From Bacteroidota bacterium (lineage in GTDB: Bacteria; Bacteroidota; Bacteroidia; UBA7662; CANHCV01): a stretch of 64,000 nt of DNA. The translations under genes were made by a program, and so were the position numbers. The stretch spans positions 1 through 64,000 of the forward strand of contig CANMVY010000012.1 in assembly GCA_947501265.1 (NCBI GenBank), in the 5' to 3' direction. Positions 54,637-63,217 of this stretch are shown piece after piece. The number at the start of each line of letters is the position of its first letter. The first letter of the stretch is position 1. The notes beneath the pieces are model-generated. The model worked only from the letters and a program-made list of their open reading frames with translations, did no database searches and had not been told where the DNA came from.

Positions 54637-55629
54637 ATGTCAACAATTCTAGGGATAGAGTCTTCTTGTGACGACACTTCTGCCGCTGTGTGGAAGGACG
54701 GAAAAATCGTTAGTAACGTTGTCGTTTCCCAAGAAATTCACCAAAAGTGGGGAGGCGTTATTCCGGAAGCGGCCAGCCGAAACCATTTGCAAAACATTGC
54801 CCCTGTGGTGAAGGAAGCGATGGATCAAGCGGGTTGCGAATGGACAGATTTGTCGGCCATCGCTTTCACCAAAGGTCCTGGCTTGATGGGCCCCTTGTTG
54901 GTGGGTGGGCAATTTGCGAAAGGATTGGCCCAATCGTTGAACATTCCACTTGTTGGGGTTAACCACATGAAGGCCCATATTTTGGCCCACCTCATTGAGG
55001 ACCCCAAGCCCGATTTTCCGTTTCTCTGCCTCACCGTTTCGGGCGGACATACGCAATTGGTTTGGGTGCGATCGTCGGTGGAAATGGACGTTCTTGGTGA
55101 GACCTTGGACGATGCTGCGGGGGAAGCGTTCGATAAAATGGCCAAGCTGATTGGGCTGCCTTATCCGGGCGGGCCGCACCTTCAAAAATTAGCCGAGAAC
55201 GGAAACCCCAAATCCTTTTCCTTTACCATCCCACAAACGCCCGGTTTGCAGTTCAGCTTCAGCGGATTAAAGACCCAAGTGATGGTGTTTTTGCAGAAAC
55301 AAGGGCCCGGATTTTTATCGGAAAATGCGGCCGATTTTGCGGCTTCCATTCAGTTCACCATCGTTGAAATTTTGATGCGGAAATTGAAGAAAGCCATGGT
55401 TGAAACGCAAGCCAAACGCATCGCTTTGGCGGGAGGCGTATCCGCCAACGGACCCTTGCGTTTGGCCTTTCAGGAGTTAGCGAAACATCAACATTGTGAA
55501 GCATATATTCCTGCTTTTCAGTATTGTACCGATAATGCAGGAATGATCGCCTGCGCCGGTTTTGAGTTGTGGAAATCAGGAATTTTTGAGGATTTATCGA
55601 GCAGTTCCGACCCGCGTTTGAAATTTTAA
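54637..55629 (+). CDS. tsaD: tRNA N6-adenosine threonylcarbamoyltransferase subunit TsaD
   Basis: A 330-residue ASKHA-fold enzyme that, with TsaB and TsaE, transfers the threonylcarbamoyl group to A37 of ANN-decoding tRNAs. The ATG at 54637 starts the family sequence MSTILGIESSCDDTSAAV; the open frame before it is not conserved. The metal-binding histidines are His110 and His114 in VNHMKAHILAHL. The nucleotide-binding segment SGGHTQLVWV and the later GGVSANGPLR and CTDNAGMIA are intact. Divergence from a tamB-like gene is a common Bacteroidota arrangement. Confidence 0.97.
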   Translation: MSTILGIESSCDDTSAAVWKDGKIVSNVVVSQEIHQKWGGVIPEAASRNHLQNIAPVVKEAMDQAGCEWTDLSAIAFTKGPGLMGPLLVGGQFAKGLAQSLNIPLVGVNHMKAHILAHLIEDPKPDFPFLCLTVSGGHTQLVWVRSSVEMDVLGETLDDAAGEAFDKMAKLIGLPYPGGPHLQKLAENGNPKSFSFTIPQTPGLQFSFSGLKTQVMVFLQKQGPGFLSENAADFAASIQFTIVEILMRKLKKAMVETQAKRIALAGGVSANGPLRLAFQELAKHQHCEAYIPAFQYCTDNAGMIACAGFELWKSGIFEDLSSSSDPRLKF

Positions 55630-55714
55630 GCAACCGTTTCAAAAAAAATGGTCTTTTAAAACAAATTTTATAAACGAAAGTTCCTAAATTGTGACTTTAA
55701 AAACCAACCCAATC

Positions 55715-58675
55715 ATGAAAACAAAAAAGTGGATCATTGCCCTTTTTGCGGCATCACTTTTCGGCTATTCCAATGCTGATGAATTGCATCACGATGCCTC
55801 GGTAACGTTTTATGCTCGTGGCAGCAAGCCCACTCCTAAAATTCAACGGGAGATTTCGGAATCTGCTGAGTGGAAGAATTTTCAGATGAACCATGGAAAT
55901 TGGTGGGCGAGTTTCAACGAGGACAACCGTTTGCCTCACCGCGCATTCGGACGCGGAATCCGCGTAGCGGGTTACACTCCCGTTCAGCGCGCGGAGTCGT
56001 TCATCCAAAACAACTTGGAAGCCTTGGGCATGAAAAATGTTCAACTCGGCGCTCCAAAAATTACCATCAACCAGAAACATGATTTTGTTGATTATACCCA
56101 AACGTATCAAGGCATCGAGGTTTGGAACAGTCGTTTGATGATTCAAATGAGTAGAACGGGAGAAGTTATTTGCTTCGGAGCCGATGTGTATCCTCAAATT
56201 TCCATTTCTACTGCTCCTCAAAAAAGCAACGCACACCTTTTGGCATCCGCCAAAGAAAACGTAACTGGAAAAGTGGTTGAAGAGAAAATGGGCGACATGA
56301 AAATCATCGCTATCCCAGGTGGAACATTCGCTTTGGTGAAGGAAATCACCATTTCAACCGAAGATGTTTTCAAAGTGCCTTCCAAATGGTATACCTTGGT
56401 AGATGCCCATACTGGAAAGGTGTGGTACCGCCAAGATCAAATTAGCCACGTAACCAAGCAATTGGTGGTGATGGGACGAGTTTCCAACAATGCCTTTGTG
56501 AACCCACTTCAATCGAAAGCACTTCCCAATTTGTGGATTGAAAACGGTTCTTTGGTGAATTTTAGTGATTCTACCGGGATGTTCAACATTCCAAACATTA
56601 CGGCTCCAACTTCATCCACCATTCGTTTGAAAGGAAAATATGCTTCTGTACAAATTGGAGGAACAGCGGGAAGAACTCCAGCTTTTACGCATACCCTTCA
56701 ACCTAACTCAACCATCGACACCCTGTTTTTTGATGGCAGAGGTACTTCTCCCGATACCGCTTCCATGGATGCTGTGTTCGGTTATTACCACGTGAACGTT
56801 GTACATGATTACATGAAAGGTTTTTACCCAACCTTCACCCGAATGGACAATGCTCTTCCAACCAACATCGACCTCACCTCTGGAACGTGCAATGCGTTTT
56901 ACAACGGTTCATCCATCAACTTCTACCGACAAGGCGGCGGTTGTCCATCGTTTGCTTTGGTTGCCGATGTCATTTACCACGAATACGGACACGGTATTAA
57001 CGACAAATACTACCAAAATGGCGGATTCAACTTCCAAAACGGATCATTGGGAGAAGGCTATGCCGATATTTGGGCCATGGGAATCACGGCTGATGCCGTA
57101 CTTGGTCGTGCATCTTCCTTGAATCAACCTACTTCTTTTATTCGTCGCTACGATTTAGCTCCGAAAGTTTATCCTCAAGATTTGGTAGGTGAAGTTCACG
57201 CCGACGGTGAAATCATCGCTGGCGCATGGTGGGATGTTGGCGTGTACATGGGCAACTTGCAACAAATGATGCGCTTGTACGCCGAAACCTTTGATGCACA
57301 CCCCAACGGTCCTACTGGAAACGAAGGGGAAGTGTATACCGATGTATTGATCGCAGCTTTGTTGGCCGATGATAACGACAACAACATCAGCAACGGAACA
57401 CCCAACGACGCGTCCATTATTCGCGGTTTCGCACGCCACGGTTTAACCTTGCTTACCTCCGTAGATTTGATCCACATGTCGGTTGACCAAGCCGCCAGCG
57501 CAGCGCCCATTAACCTCACCGCTACCTTTTTGTATGCCGGTAACAATGCCAATTTCCCATGGAGAACTTACTTGGCAGGGGCAAAAGTCATTTACCGCGT
57601 CAACCAACAAAACCGTTGGGATACCACCAACTTAACAGCCTCGGGCACTCAAGGCGTTTACAACGGGACGATCCCTCAGCAATCGGCAGGAACGCTTATT
57701 TCATATTACATTGCCGGCAGCGATATTTTTGGAAACCTTTCGAATGTTCAACCGAATGGAACTTCCAACCTTCCGTATTTCACGTTGGTTGGTTTTACCA
57801 ATAAGAGAACAGAAGATTTCGATGTTGTACAATCAATAGGTTGGCAAGAAGGACTTCCAGGAGATAACGCTGCAACCGGAATTTGGGAATTTGCTACACC
57901 TGTAGGTTCTTACCTTACTCCCAACGATCCCAATTCCATTGTTCAATGTTCTCAAGATGCTACATCGGGAACTGGAACCGATTGTGCAGTTACCGAAAAT
58001 GCACCCAATACTACATCTCCTGCTGGCACGGCCGATATTGATGCTGGAGTTACTACCTTGAAATCCCCTGCCTTCGATTTATCGGCCTACGTTCAACCCG
58101 TCATTACATACAAACGATGGTTCTCAAATGGTCAAGGAGCAAATCCAGGGAACGACCCTTGGATTGTTGATATTTCCAACGACAATCAAAACTGGGTATC
58201 GGTAGAACGTACCTATTCTACCGACCGCAATTGGAGAAGAAATGCTATTCGAGTGCGCGACTACGTTACTCCCAATGCTACCGTTTACATTCGTTTTCGC
58301 GCTTCCGACAGTACGTTAACCGGAAGCAACAACGGACAAAGTTTGGTGGAAGCTGGCGTTGATGATGTTGGTTTCTATGATTTAAATTCGGTAGGAACCG
58401 TACAACTTGATGGGATGATGGGCATAACCTTGTTCCCCAATCCTTCTAAAGATCTAGCGACCTTAAGTTTTGAAACCAATCAATCGCAGCACGCTATGGT
58501 GAAAATTACCGATGCTGCTGGGCGATTGATCGAAGCCAATAACTTGGGATTGCTTTCGGTTGGAAAACACAACTACCAATTGAAAGGCGACCGCCTTCCA
58601 GCAGGAGTTTACCATGTAACACTCGAAAGTGGTTTGGGGATGTCCAAAACCATGTCATGGATGATCACCAAATAA
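55715..58675 (+). CDS. Secreted M36-like (fungalysin-type) metalloprotease with T9SS type A domain
   Basis: A 986-residue protein. Signal peptide MKTKKWIIALFAASLFGYSNA (ATG 55715) is followed by an FTP/PepSY propeptide (about 30-230: YTQTYQGIEVWNSRLMIQ, WYTLVDAHTGKVWYRQ), a catalytic domain with HEYGH (His422, His426) and Glu447 in GEGYADIWAMG, and an immune-inhibitor-A/MAM-like sandwich (about 730-890: SPAFDLSAYVQPVITYKRW). The C-terminal domain GITLFPNPSKD ... LPAGVYHVTL is a T9SS type A signal cleaved by PorU. It is likely a digestive exoprotease. It stands alone and ends in a strong terminator. Confidence 0.9.
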   Translation: MKTKKWIIALFAASLFGYSNADELHHDASVTFYARGSKPTPKIQREISESAEWKNFQMNHGNWWASFNEDNRLPHRAFGRGIRVAGYTPVQRAESFIQNNLEALGMKNVQLGAPKITINQKHDFVDYTQTYQGIEVWNSRLMIQMSRTGEVICFGADVYPQISISTAPQKSNAHLLASAKENVTGKVVEEKMGDMKIIAIPGGTFALVKEITISTEDVFKVPSKWYTLVDAHTGKVWYRQDQISHVTKQLVVMGRVSNNAFVNPLQSKALPNLWIENGSLVNFSDSTGMFNIPNITAPTSSTIRLKGKYASVQIGGTAGRTPAFTHTLQPNSTIDTLFFDGRGTSPDTASMDAVFGYYHVNVVHDYMKGFYPTFTRMDNALPTNIDLTSGTCNAFYNGSSINFYRQGGGCPSFALVADVIYHEYGHGINDKYYQNGGFNFQNGSLGEGYADIWAMGITADAVLGRASSLNQPTSFIRRYDLAPKVYPQDLVGEVHADGEIIAGAWWDVGVYMGNLQQMMRLYAETFDAHPNGPTGNEGEVYTDVLIAALLADDNDNNISNGTPNDASIIRGFARHGLTLLTSVDLIHMSVDQAASAAPINLTATFLYAGNNANFPWRTYLAGAKVIYRVNQQNRWDTTNLTASGTQGVYNGTIPQQSAGTLISYYIAGSDIFGNLSNVQPNGTSNLPYFTLVGFTNKRTEDFDVVQSIGWQEGLPGDNAATGIWEFATPVGSYLTPNDPNSIVQCSQDATSGTGTDCAVTENAPNTTSPAGTADIDAGVTTLKSPAFDLSAYVQPVITYKRWFSNGQGANPGNDPWIVDISNDNQNWVSVERTYSTDRNWRRNAIRVRDYVTPNATVYIRFRASDSTLTGSNNGQSLVEAGVDDVGFYDLNSVGTVQLDGMMGITLFPNPSKDLATLSFETNQSQHAMVKITDAAGRLIEANNLGLLSVGKHNYQLKGDRLPAGVYHVTLESGLGMSKTMSWMITK

Positions 58676-58688
58676 ATTGCACAAGGAT

Positions 58689-58721
58689 AAAAAAAGGGAG
58701 GCCGATGGCCTCCCTTTTTTT
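58689..58721. terminator. Bidirectional terminator between the M36 protease and PrsW genes
   Basis: GGGAGGCC-GAT-GGCCTCCC with A's before and seven T's after forms a strong hairpin with U-tracts on both strands. It closely resembles the aconitase/cinA terminator. The stop of the PrsW gene lies at its end. Confidence 0.92.
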
Positions 58722-59487
58722 ATGATTTTCTGTGGTGGTGCGGGTGTTTTCGAAACCGTCGGAAAACTTGGTTGCGAAGGAGCGCTAAGAATTGATGGTA
58801 TTCGAAAGGGCGACGGGCGGAGTGCAAATTCATGGCTTTCACCGATAAATAGATGCCCAGCAGCAACGAGCCGAAAGCCCCACCCCAAATTCCCGGCTTC
58901 CATCCGATAAAAATAAAACTGTCGTAAATTCCGTGAAAAATGGTTGCAGCAAGAAGACCGGAAATAGCCAGTAAACGACGGTCTTTCAAGGCAAAACGAC
59001 TCACGCCCATAAAATAACCCATCAGGATTGCAAACGTTGCGTGAGCAGGGATGGCCGTTAACATTCGCGTGAGTGCAAGGTTCACCTTCATGGAAGTGTT
59101 AAACACGTAGTACATGTTTTCCAACGTTGCGAAACCCATGCTCACCGCCAAGGAGTAAACGATTAGGTCGTAGGGTTCTTTTACTTCTCGATCGTAAAAA
59201 GCCACCCAACGAACAAAGAAATACTTGCTCAGTTCCTCCACAAAGCCCACCAACAAAAACGCTTTCACCACATCGCCAGCAATTCCACCAAACCTCAGCC
59301 AAGGCAGGTACTCCCGTTGCAGCAATGTAATGGCCAACGTAATGAACAAACTCGCAACCCCCAACGAGAAGTAGCGAATAACTTTGCTCACGGCCGTTGG
59401 GGTACGGTCGCGCTGATACACCAGCATCAATATGACTTGAGCCGGAGCTAAAATAAGGGTGAGAACGATGAAGAAAAATCCGCTCAC
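58720..59487 (-). CDS. PrsW family intramembrane protease
   Basis: A 255-residue integral membrane protein with about seven or eight hydrophobic segments. The PrsW/CPBP-like catalytic motifs are FVEELSKYFFVRW (Glu-Glu-x-x-K), FATLENMYYVF, PAHATFAILMGYFMG and FHGIYDS. PrsW in Bacillus cleaves the anti-sigma factor RsiW, so a signalling role is possible; no ECF sigma/anti-sigma pair is in the window. The C-terminus is basic and His-rich (RKHPHHHRKS). The start overlaps the stop of the C1 peptidase gene by 4 bp. Confidence 0.9.
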   Translation of the reverse strand: MSGFFFIVLTLILAPAQVILMLVYQRDRTPTAVSKVIRYFSLGVASLFITLAITLLQREYLPWLRFGGIAGDVVKAFLLVGFVEELSKYFFVRWVAFYDREVKEPYDLIVYSLAVSMGFATLENMYYVFNTSMKVNLALTRMLTAIPAHATFAILMGYFMGVSRFALKDRRLLAISGLLAATIFHGIYDSFIFIGWKPGIWGGAFGSLLLGIYLSVKAMNLHSARRPFEYHQFLALLRNQVFRRFRKHPHHHRKS

Positions 59488-60617
59488 TTCAATCCCACTT
59501 TTTCTTTGATCGTTTTAGGCAAGGCATCAACTGGAATAAGCACCGAAATGGTATTCAATCGGGCATACGATTCGCTCACGTAAACGTGGCCTTTCAATTC
59601 CGAAATTTCGCCCCAAGAATTTTTGATCACAAAGTATTTTCCACCTTTTTGGTCTTTCACCATGCCCGTGAGGTGCATCAAATGATCGTCTTGGGTGTTT
59701 AATTTCATGAATTCTTCTTGACGCTTCTCTTGGGTTACCACCATCGAGGAGGAGGGTTCTTTCCAAATCTTCTTGGCATCTTCACTGGAATATTCGCTCC
59801 AAGATTTCTCGGGTTGAAGCGCCAACCCTTTGCCCGCATTGAATCCTTTGTTGCTCACGTCGGCGTCCCAAGTAACGGAATAACCGTTCTGAACAGCATG
59901 TTCAACGGCACCCATCATTTCATCCAAAGGCAAATTATAGAAACTACCGTTGGAGAAATTATCAGGCACTTCCAATACAAACGATTGATAAAAAGGATGA
60001 TGGGAGAAAGACGTTAAACTGATGTATTTCTTCGGATCGAAGCCCATAAAATCGGCAAATTGTTTGGGCGTGTATCGTTTCCCTTGAAATTCAAACGACT
60101 CGGGAACCACGCCCAAGTAAGCGTCGAGCACCCGTTGTGTGGCCTCCAACCAATGTCCGCTGATGCTTCCCGGATTGGAAGCGGCGTACACCCCGGCCAT
60201 GGCTTGAAGGACTTTTTCCAATTCTTCGTGGTTGTGAATGGCTCCTTTTTTGCCGGAGTAAGCACTTTCGGGCATCAAGCCAAACTCAGCTGCCGCTGCA
60301 ATTTGATCGTGCGCCAACGCCCCTTGAGAAAAATTCGCTTTCCCTTGGCGCAAAATGTAATTGCGCATTTTTTGTTCGTAGATTTTCCGAACAATGTACA
60401 TTTCGCTTAAATCAACAGATGGTTTTCCGTTTCGAAGAAACTCCGATTCTAGAAAACTGCTGGTGCTAAAACTCCAGCACGTTCCCGTTTGGTCTTGAGA
60501 TTTTACAGGCGTTTCAGCAATTTTCTTGATCTCAGAAAATTGGTAACCGCGCAAGGTTTGGGCAGAGATCTGGAACGATAGTCCGATCAAGATGCCACCA
60601 AAAAAAATTCGCTTCAT
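59484..60617 (-). CDS. Secreted C1 family cysteine peptidase (aminopeptidase C-like)
   Basis: A 377-residue papain-fold peptidase with signal peptide MKRIFFGGILIGLSFQISAQ. The catalytic set is present: Gln before Cys47 in SQDQTGTCWSFSTSSFLESE, His in DDHLMHLTGMV and Asn in FVIKNSWGE. The arrangement and the NYILRQGKANFSQGALAHD segment match the PepC/bleomycin hydrolase branch, but this version is exported and shorter than the usual cytosolic enzyme of about 450 residues. It shares a 4-bp overlap with the PrsW gene and probably its transcript. Confidence 0.92.
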   Translation of the reverse strand: MKRIFFGGILIGLSFQISAQTLRGYQFSEIKKIAETPVKSQDQTGTCWSFSTSSFLESEFLRNGKPSVDLSEMYIVRKIYEQKMRNYILRQGKANFSQGALAHDQIAAAAEFGLMPESAYSGKKGAIHNHEELEKVLQAMAGVYAASNPGSISGHWLEATQRVLDAYLGVVPESFEFQGKRYTPKQFADFMGFDPKKYISLTSFSHHPFYQSFVLEVPDNFSNGSFYNLPLDEMMGAVEHAVQNGYSVTWDADVSNKGFNAGKGLALQPEKSWSEYSSEDAKKIWKEPSSSMVVTQEKRQEEFMKLNTQDDHLMHLTGMVKDQKGGKYFVIKNSWGEISELKGHVYVSESYARLNTISVLIPVDALPKTIKEKVGLK

Positions 60618-60663
60618 CGTTGTTGTTTGATGAAGCGAATTTACACGTTTTCGGCGGTAGAAT

Positions 60664-62598
60664 TTATTCCACGATGAATTTCATGCTGCGGTTTTGGTTA
60701 CCATCTTTCCAATTCAAGAAATAAATTCCATTGGACAATCCTTTGATGGAAATTCCTTCCCCTTCGTTCCAATTTTGACGAAGCATTGTTTTTCCTTCAA
60801 CGTTCAAAATGCTAAGAAATGTATTTGTTTTCAAACCCGACACAAATAGCATATCGTGAGCTGGATTAGGATAGATGGAAATCAATTGTCCACCCATGTT
60901 TCCTGCTGATAAGCTATTGTAAACCACATTATTTCCAGAAGTTGTGGTGTCTGGACGGCTGCCGTAAAGGGCTTTGGTGGTGTACTGATAAATGGCTTCT
61001 GTACGAACATCCGTATCAATAAATTCGGTATTCTGAGCTACCCAAGAACGCACTTGAGATGCGGTTGTGATGCTCGTGGGTTTCACCAACGAATGGATCA
61101 ACGAATCTTGACCGTTGTTTACTTTTCGGTAAATCAACATTCCTTGGAAGGAGTTCCAACGACGAAGGATGGAAGCATCAACGGTTGGATCGGGACGGAA
61201 TTTGGAAGAGGTATCTACCAAAATATCCCAGCTAATTTTATAGCCGTTGGAAACGCGTTGAATGGGTTTCAAACGAGCAGGTTGAGCGGTGGGTTGGGGA
61301 TATACCTGCACCCAAATAACGGTGCGATTTTGTGCGTAATTCGGACAAACACGATCTCTTGCGGTGAAGATGAAAGGAATCATTTTTGGAGAAGATGCTC
61401 CACCTGCAGAGGCCACCCAAGAAAGTTGAACCGATGCGGTGCGATGATTGACCTCTCCTAAACCAACACTATCGTTGCGCTCGGTGATCCAAACGGCATT
61501 GGGGGTGTTGGTTCCATTAACGGTCGCTTGTGCTAAAACTGGAGAGTTCACGCCAAAAACAACGGTGTCTCCAACTGTTCCAAGAATCCAGTCGTTTGCA
61601 ATACCTGAAAGTTTTAAGGTATCTCCTTCGAAGATAGGAATGATTGTTCCATTGTAAACAGCAATATTTCCCGCAGTTACATTGATTTTTGGAGAACGAT
61701 TTGAACCGCCCAAAATACCGCCATTAATTACGGATAAATGAACATCACGATACACTTCAGCAATTTTCTGTCCATCGCGGTAAGCATCAACACGAACACA
61801 TAAAATGTGAGCACCAAGAACAGAAGCACGAATCGCAATCATTCCAGAAACAGGATCAATGCCATTTCCGTTGGAAGCGATGATTCCGGCCATCGGATTT
61901 TGGGTTGTAAAACCATTGGTGTAAGCACAAGGTGTATTAGCACTACTCCAAGGCACATCGAAAGAGTAAGACAACGAATCGAAATCAGCATCAGTAGAAG
62001 CAAAAGAAAGAGAAGTTGTATCCATTTGGCTCAAATTCAATAGGTATTGAGAATGACCATAAAAGGAAGGAGACACATCTTTTAATGCAGAAGGTGCAAC
62101 AACTTGTCCGCTCGCATCGGTGTAGGCGAACATTTTAGAACGAAGCGTCATGTCTTGGCAACCCGAATTACTGGCCATTTGGCGGCAACAAGGCAAACCG
62201 GTAGATTGAATCAGGTAGCCGCCAACGGGAGGGGCTGCTGAGATTTGAATGGGCGCCGATTCGTAAACGAGGGCTGAGCGAGATCCGTTGGGGCCCGTTG
62301 CGGTATTGGCTGGACTTCCGCAAGCAATGGCTGTTGCACCACCGCAATCGGGAGTAATGTCGTACCCACGAACGTAATTTACTGGAATGGAGGAGTTTCC
62401 TGGAATATTGGAGGAAAGGGTGAAGTTTGTTGTCGTCATCGGAATGCCGGAACATTCACGGAAAATGGTCATTCGAAAAACGGTACCGGATGGGGTGGAG
62501 TACCAAGTGATGTCACCACCGGTGAGGTGAGAAGCCATGGATGAAAGGGAAAACAACCCCATCATAAAGGCCAAGGCCAAGCGAGTAATTTTTTTCAT
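60664..62598 (-). CDS. T9SS type A cargo protein, SHLxGG-type
   Basis: A 644-residue secreted protein with signal peptide MKKITRLALAFMMGLFSLSSMA, mature start SHLTGGDITWYSTPSGTVFR and many Cys-containing beta segments (LPCCRQMASNSGCQDMTL). The SHLxGG start is shared by a family of large Bacteroidota surface proteins. The domain STDADFDSLSYSF resembles cadherin-like repeats. The C-terminal ISIYPNPAHDMLFVSGL ... LSNGIYFLNW is a type A sorting signal. An adhesive or structural surface role is inferred. The 5' gap holds repeats and leads to comM. Confidence 0.85.
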   Translation of the reverse strand: MKKITRLALAFMMGLFSLSSMASHLTGGDITWYSTPSGTVFRMTIFRECSGIPMTTTNFTLSSNIPGNSSIPVNYVRGYDITPDCGGATAIACGSPANTATGPNGSRSALVYESAPIQISAAPPVGGYLIQSTGLPCCRQMASNSGCQDMTLRSKMFAYTDASGQVVAPSALKDVSPSFYGHSQYLLNLSQMDTTSLSFASTDADFDSLSYSFDVPWSSANTPCAYTNGFTTQNPMAGIIASNGNGIDPVSGMIAIRASVLGAHILCVRVDAYRDGQKIAEVYRDVHLSVINGGILGGSNRSPKINVTAGNIAVYNGTIIPIFEGDTLKLSGIANDWILGTVGDTVVFGVNSPVLAQATVNGTNTPNAVWITERNDSVGLGEVNHRTASVQLSWVASAGGASSPKMIPFIFTARDRVCPNYAQNRTVIWVQVYPQPTAQPARLKPIQRVSNGYKISWDILVDTSSKFRPDPTVDASILRRWNSFQGMLIYRKVNNGQDSLIHSLVKPTSITTASQVRSWVAQNTEFIDTDVRTEAIYQYTTKALYGSRPDTTTSGNNVVYNSLSAGNMGGQLISIYPNPAHDMLFVSGLKTNTFLSILNVEGKTMLRQNWNEGEGISIKGLSNGIYFLNWKDGNQNRSMKFIVE

Positions 62599-63217
62599 GT
62601 TTATTTGGTTAGAAATAAAGATACGGCAAAAAGGATTTTGTTGCGCCCATTGAAATTTTCCTTTGAAAATGACAAAACTGATGTTAGGTGTTTCCGCTGG
62701 GAAATGCCCCTTCGTTTTTCCAACAAGTCGGGATACCGAACTTGTGATCGTATATGGAAAGGATTCCCTTTAACCAGCTGGCCGCTGGAGTTGTTACACC
62801 CGGTCCTCGAGTTTCCGCCAATAGGCGGAAGTATCGAGAGGCCGGCACAGAAATCGGGGTCTCGATACTTTTCTTTCAGAAAAACTCGACCTCCGCGTTG
62901 TTTCACTCATCCTCCGCGTTGTTTCACTCATCCTCCCTGCGAAACGGCTCAGGGAACACCTACCCCTCCTAACAAATGTTAGGTCTCCCTACCTTTTTAG
63001 TTAGGTAATATTCCGTGTAAACAATCATAAAAATCAAGTAAATGTGGGTCCGAAATTTTCGGGATAGTGGACCCACCAACCCCCTCCCTGCCACCCCTCA
63101 ACCTCGGCCAAAAGTACTACAATCCTCTCAGAATATCCGTTTATAAACGTTTATAAACGTTTATAAACGGATAACTCCAAGAAATCAGCAAACCTTTGCA
63201 GCTCAAAGTTTACAACC
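62599..63217. repeat. 619-bp repeat-rich intergenic region upstream of comM
   Basis: No credible gene. Bases 62796-62960 hold REP-like pieces (TCCGCC-AATA-GGCGGA hairpin, CTCGACCTCCGCG shared with 46523-46535, GCTCAGGGA) and a 21-bp unit tandemly repeated twice at 62890-62931. GTGGGTCC (63044-63051) pairs with GGACCCAC (63069-63076). Bases 63134-63173 form a perfect 40-bp palindrome of three TTTATAAACG units with ends TATCCG/CGGATA. It lies 44 bp before the comM start. Confidence 0.8.

Noticed and set aside
55667-55676. Single TTTATAAACG copy upstream of the M36-like protease
   Set aside because: It is one unit without a palindromic partner or REP-like neighbour and may be chance in an AT-rich promoter region.
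62605-62982. 125-residue open frame in the gap between the T9SS cargo gene and comM
   Set aside because: It runs through GC-rich repeats, repeats a short peptide because of the 21-bp tandem unit, and has no domain or signal peptide.
63134-63173. Possible CRISPR-like array (TTTATAAACG repeated)
   Set aside because: Units are 10 bp, directly adjacent and palindromic, with no spacers and no cas genes.
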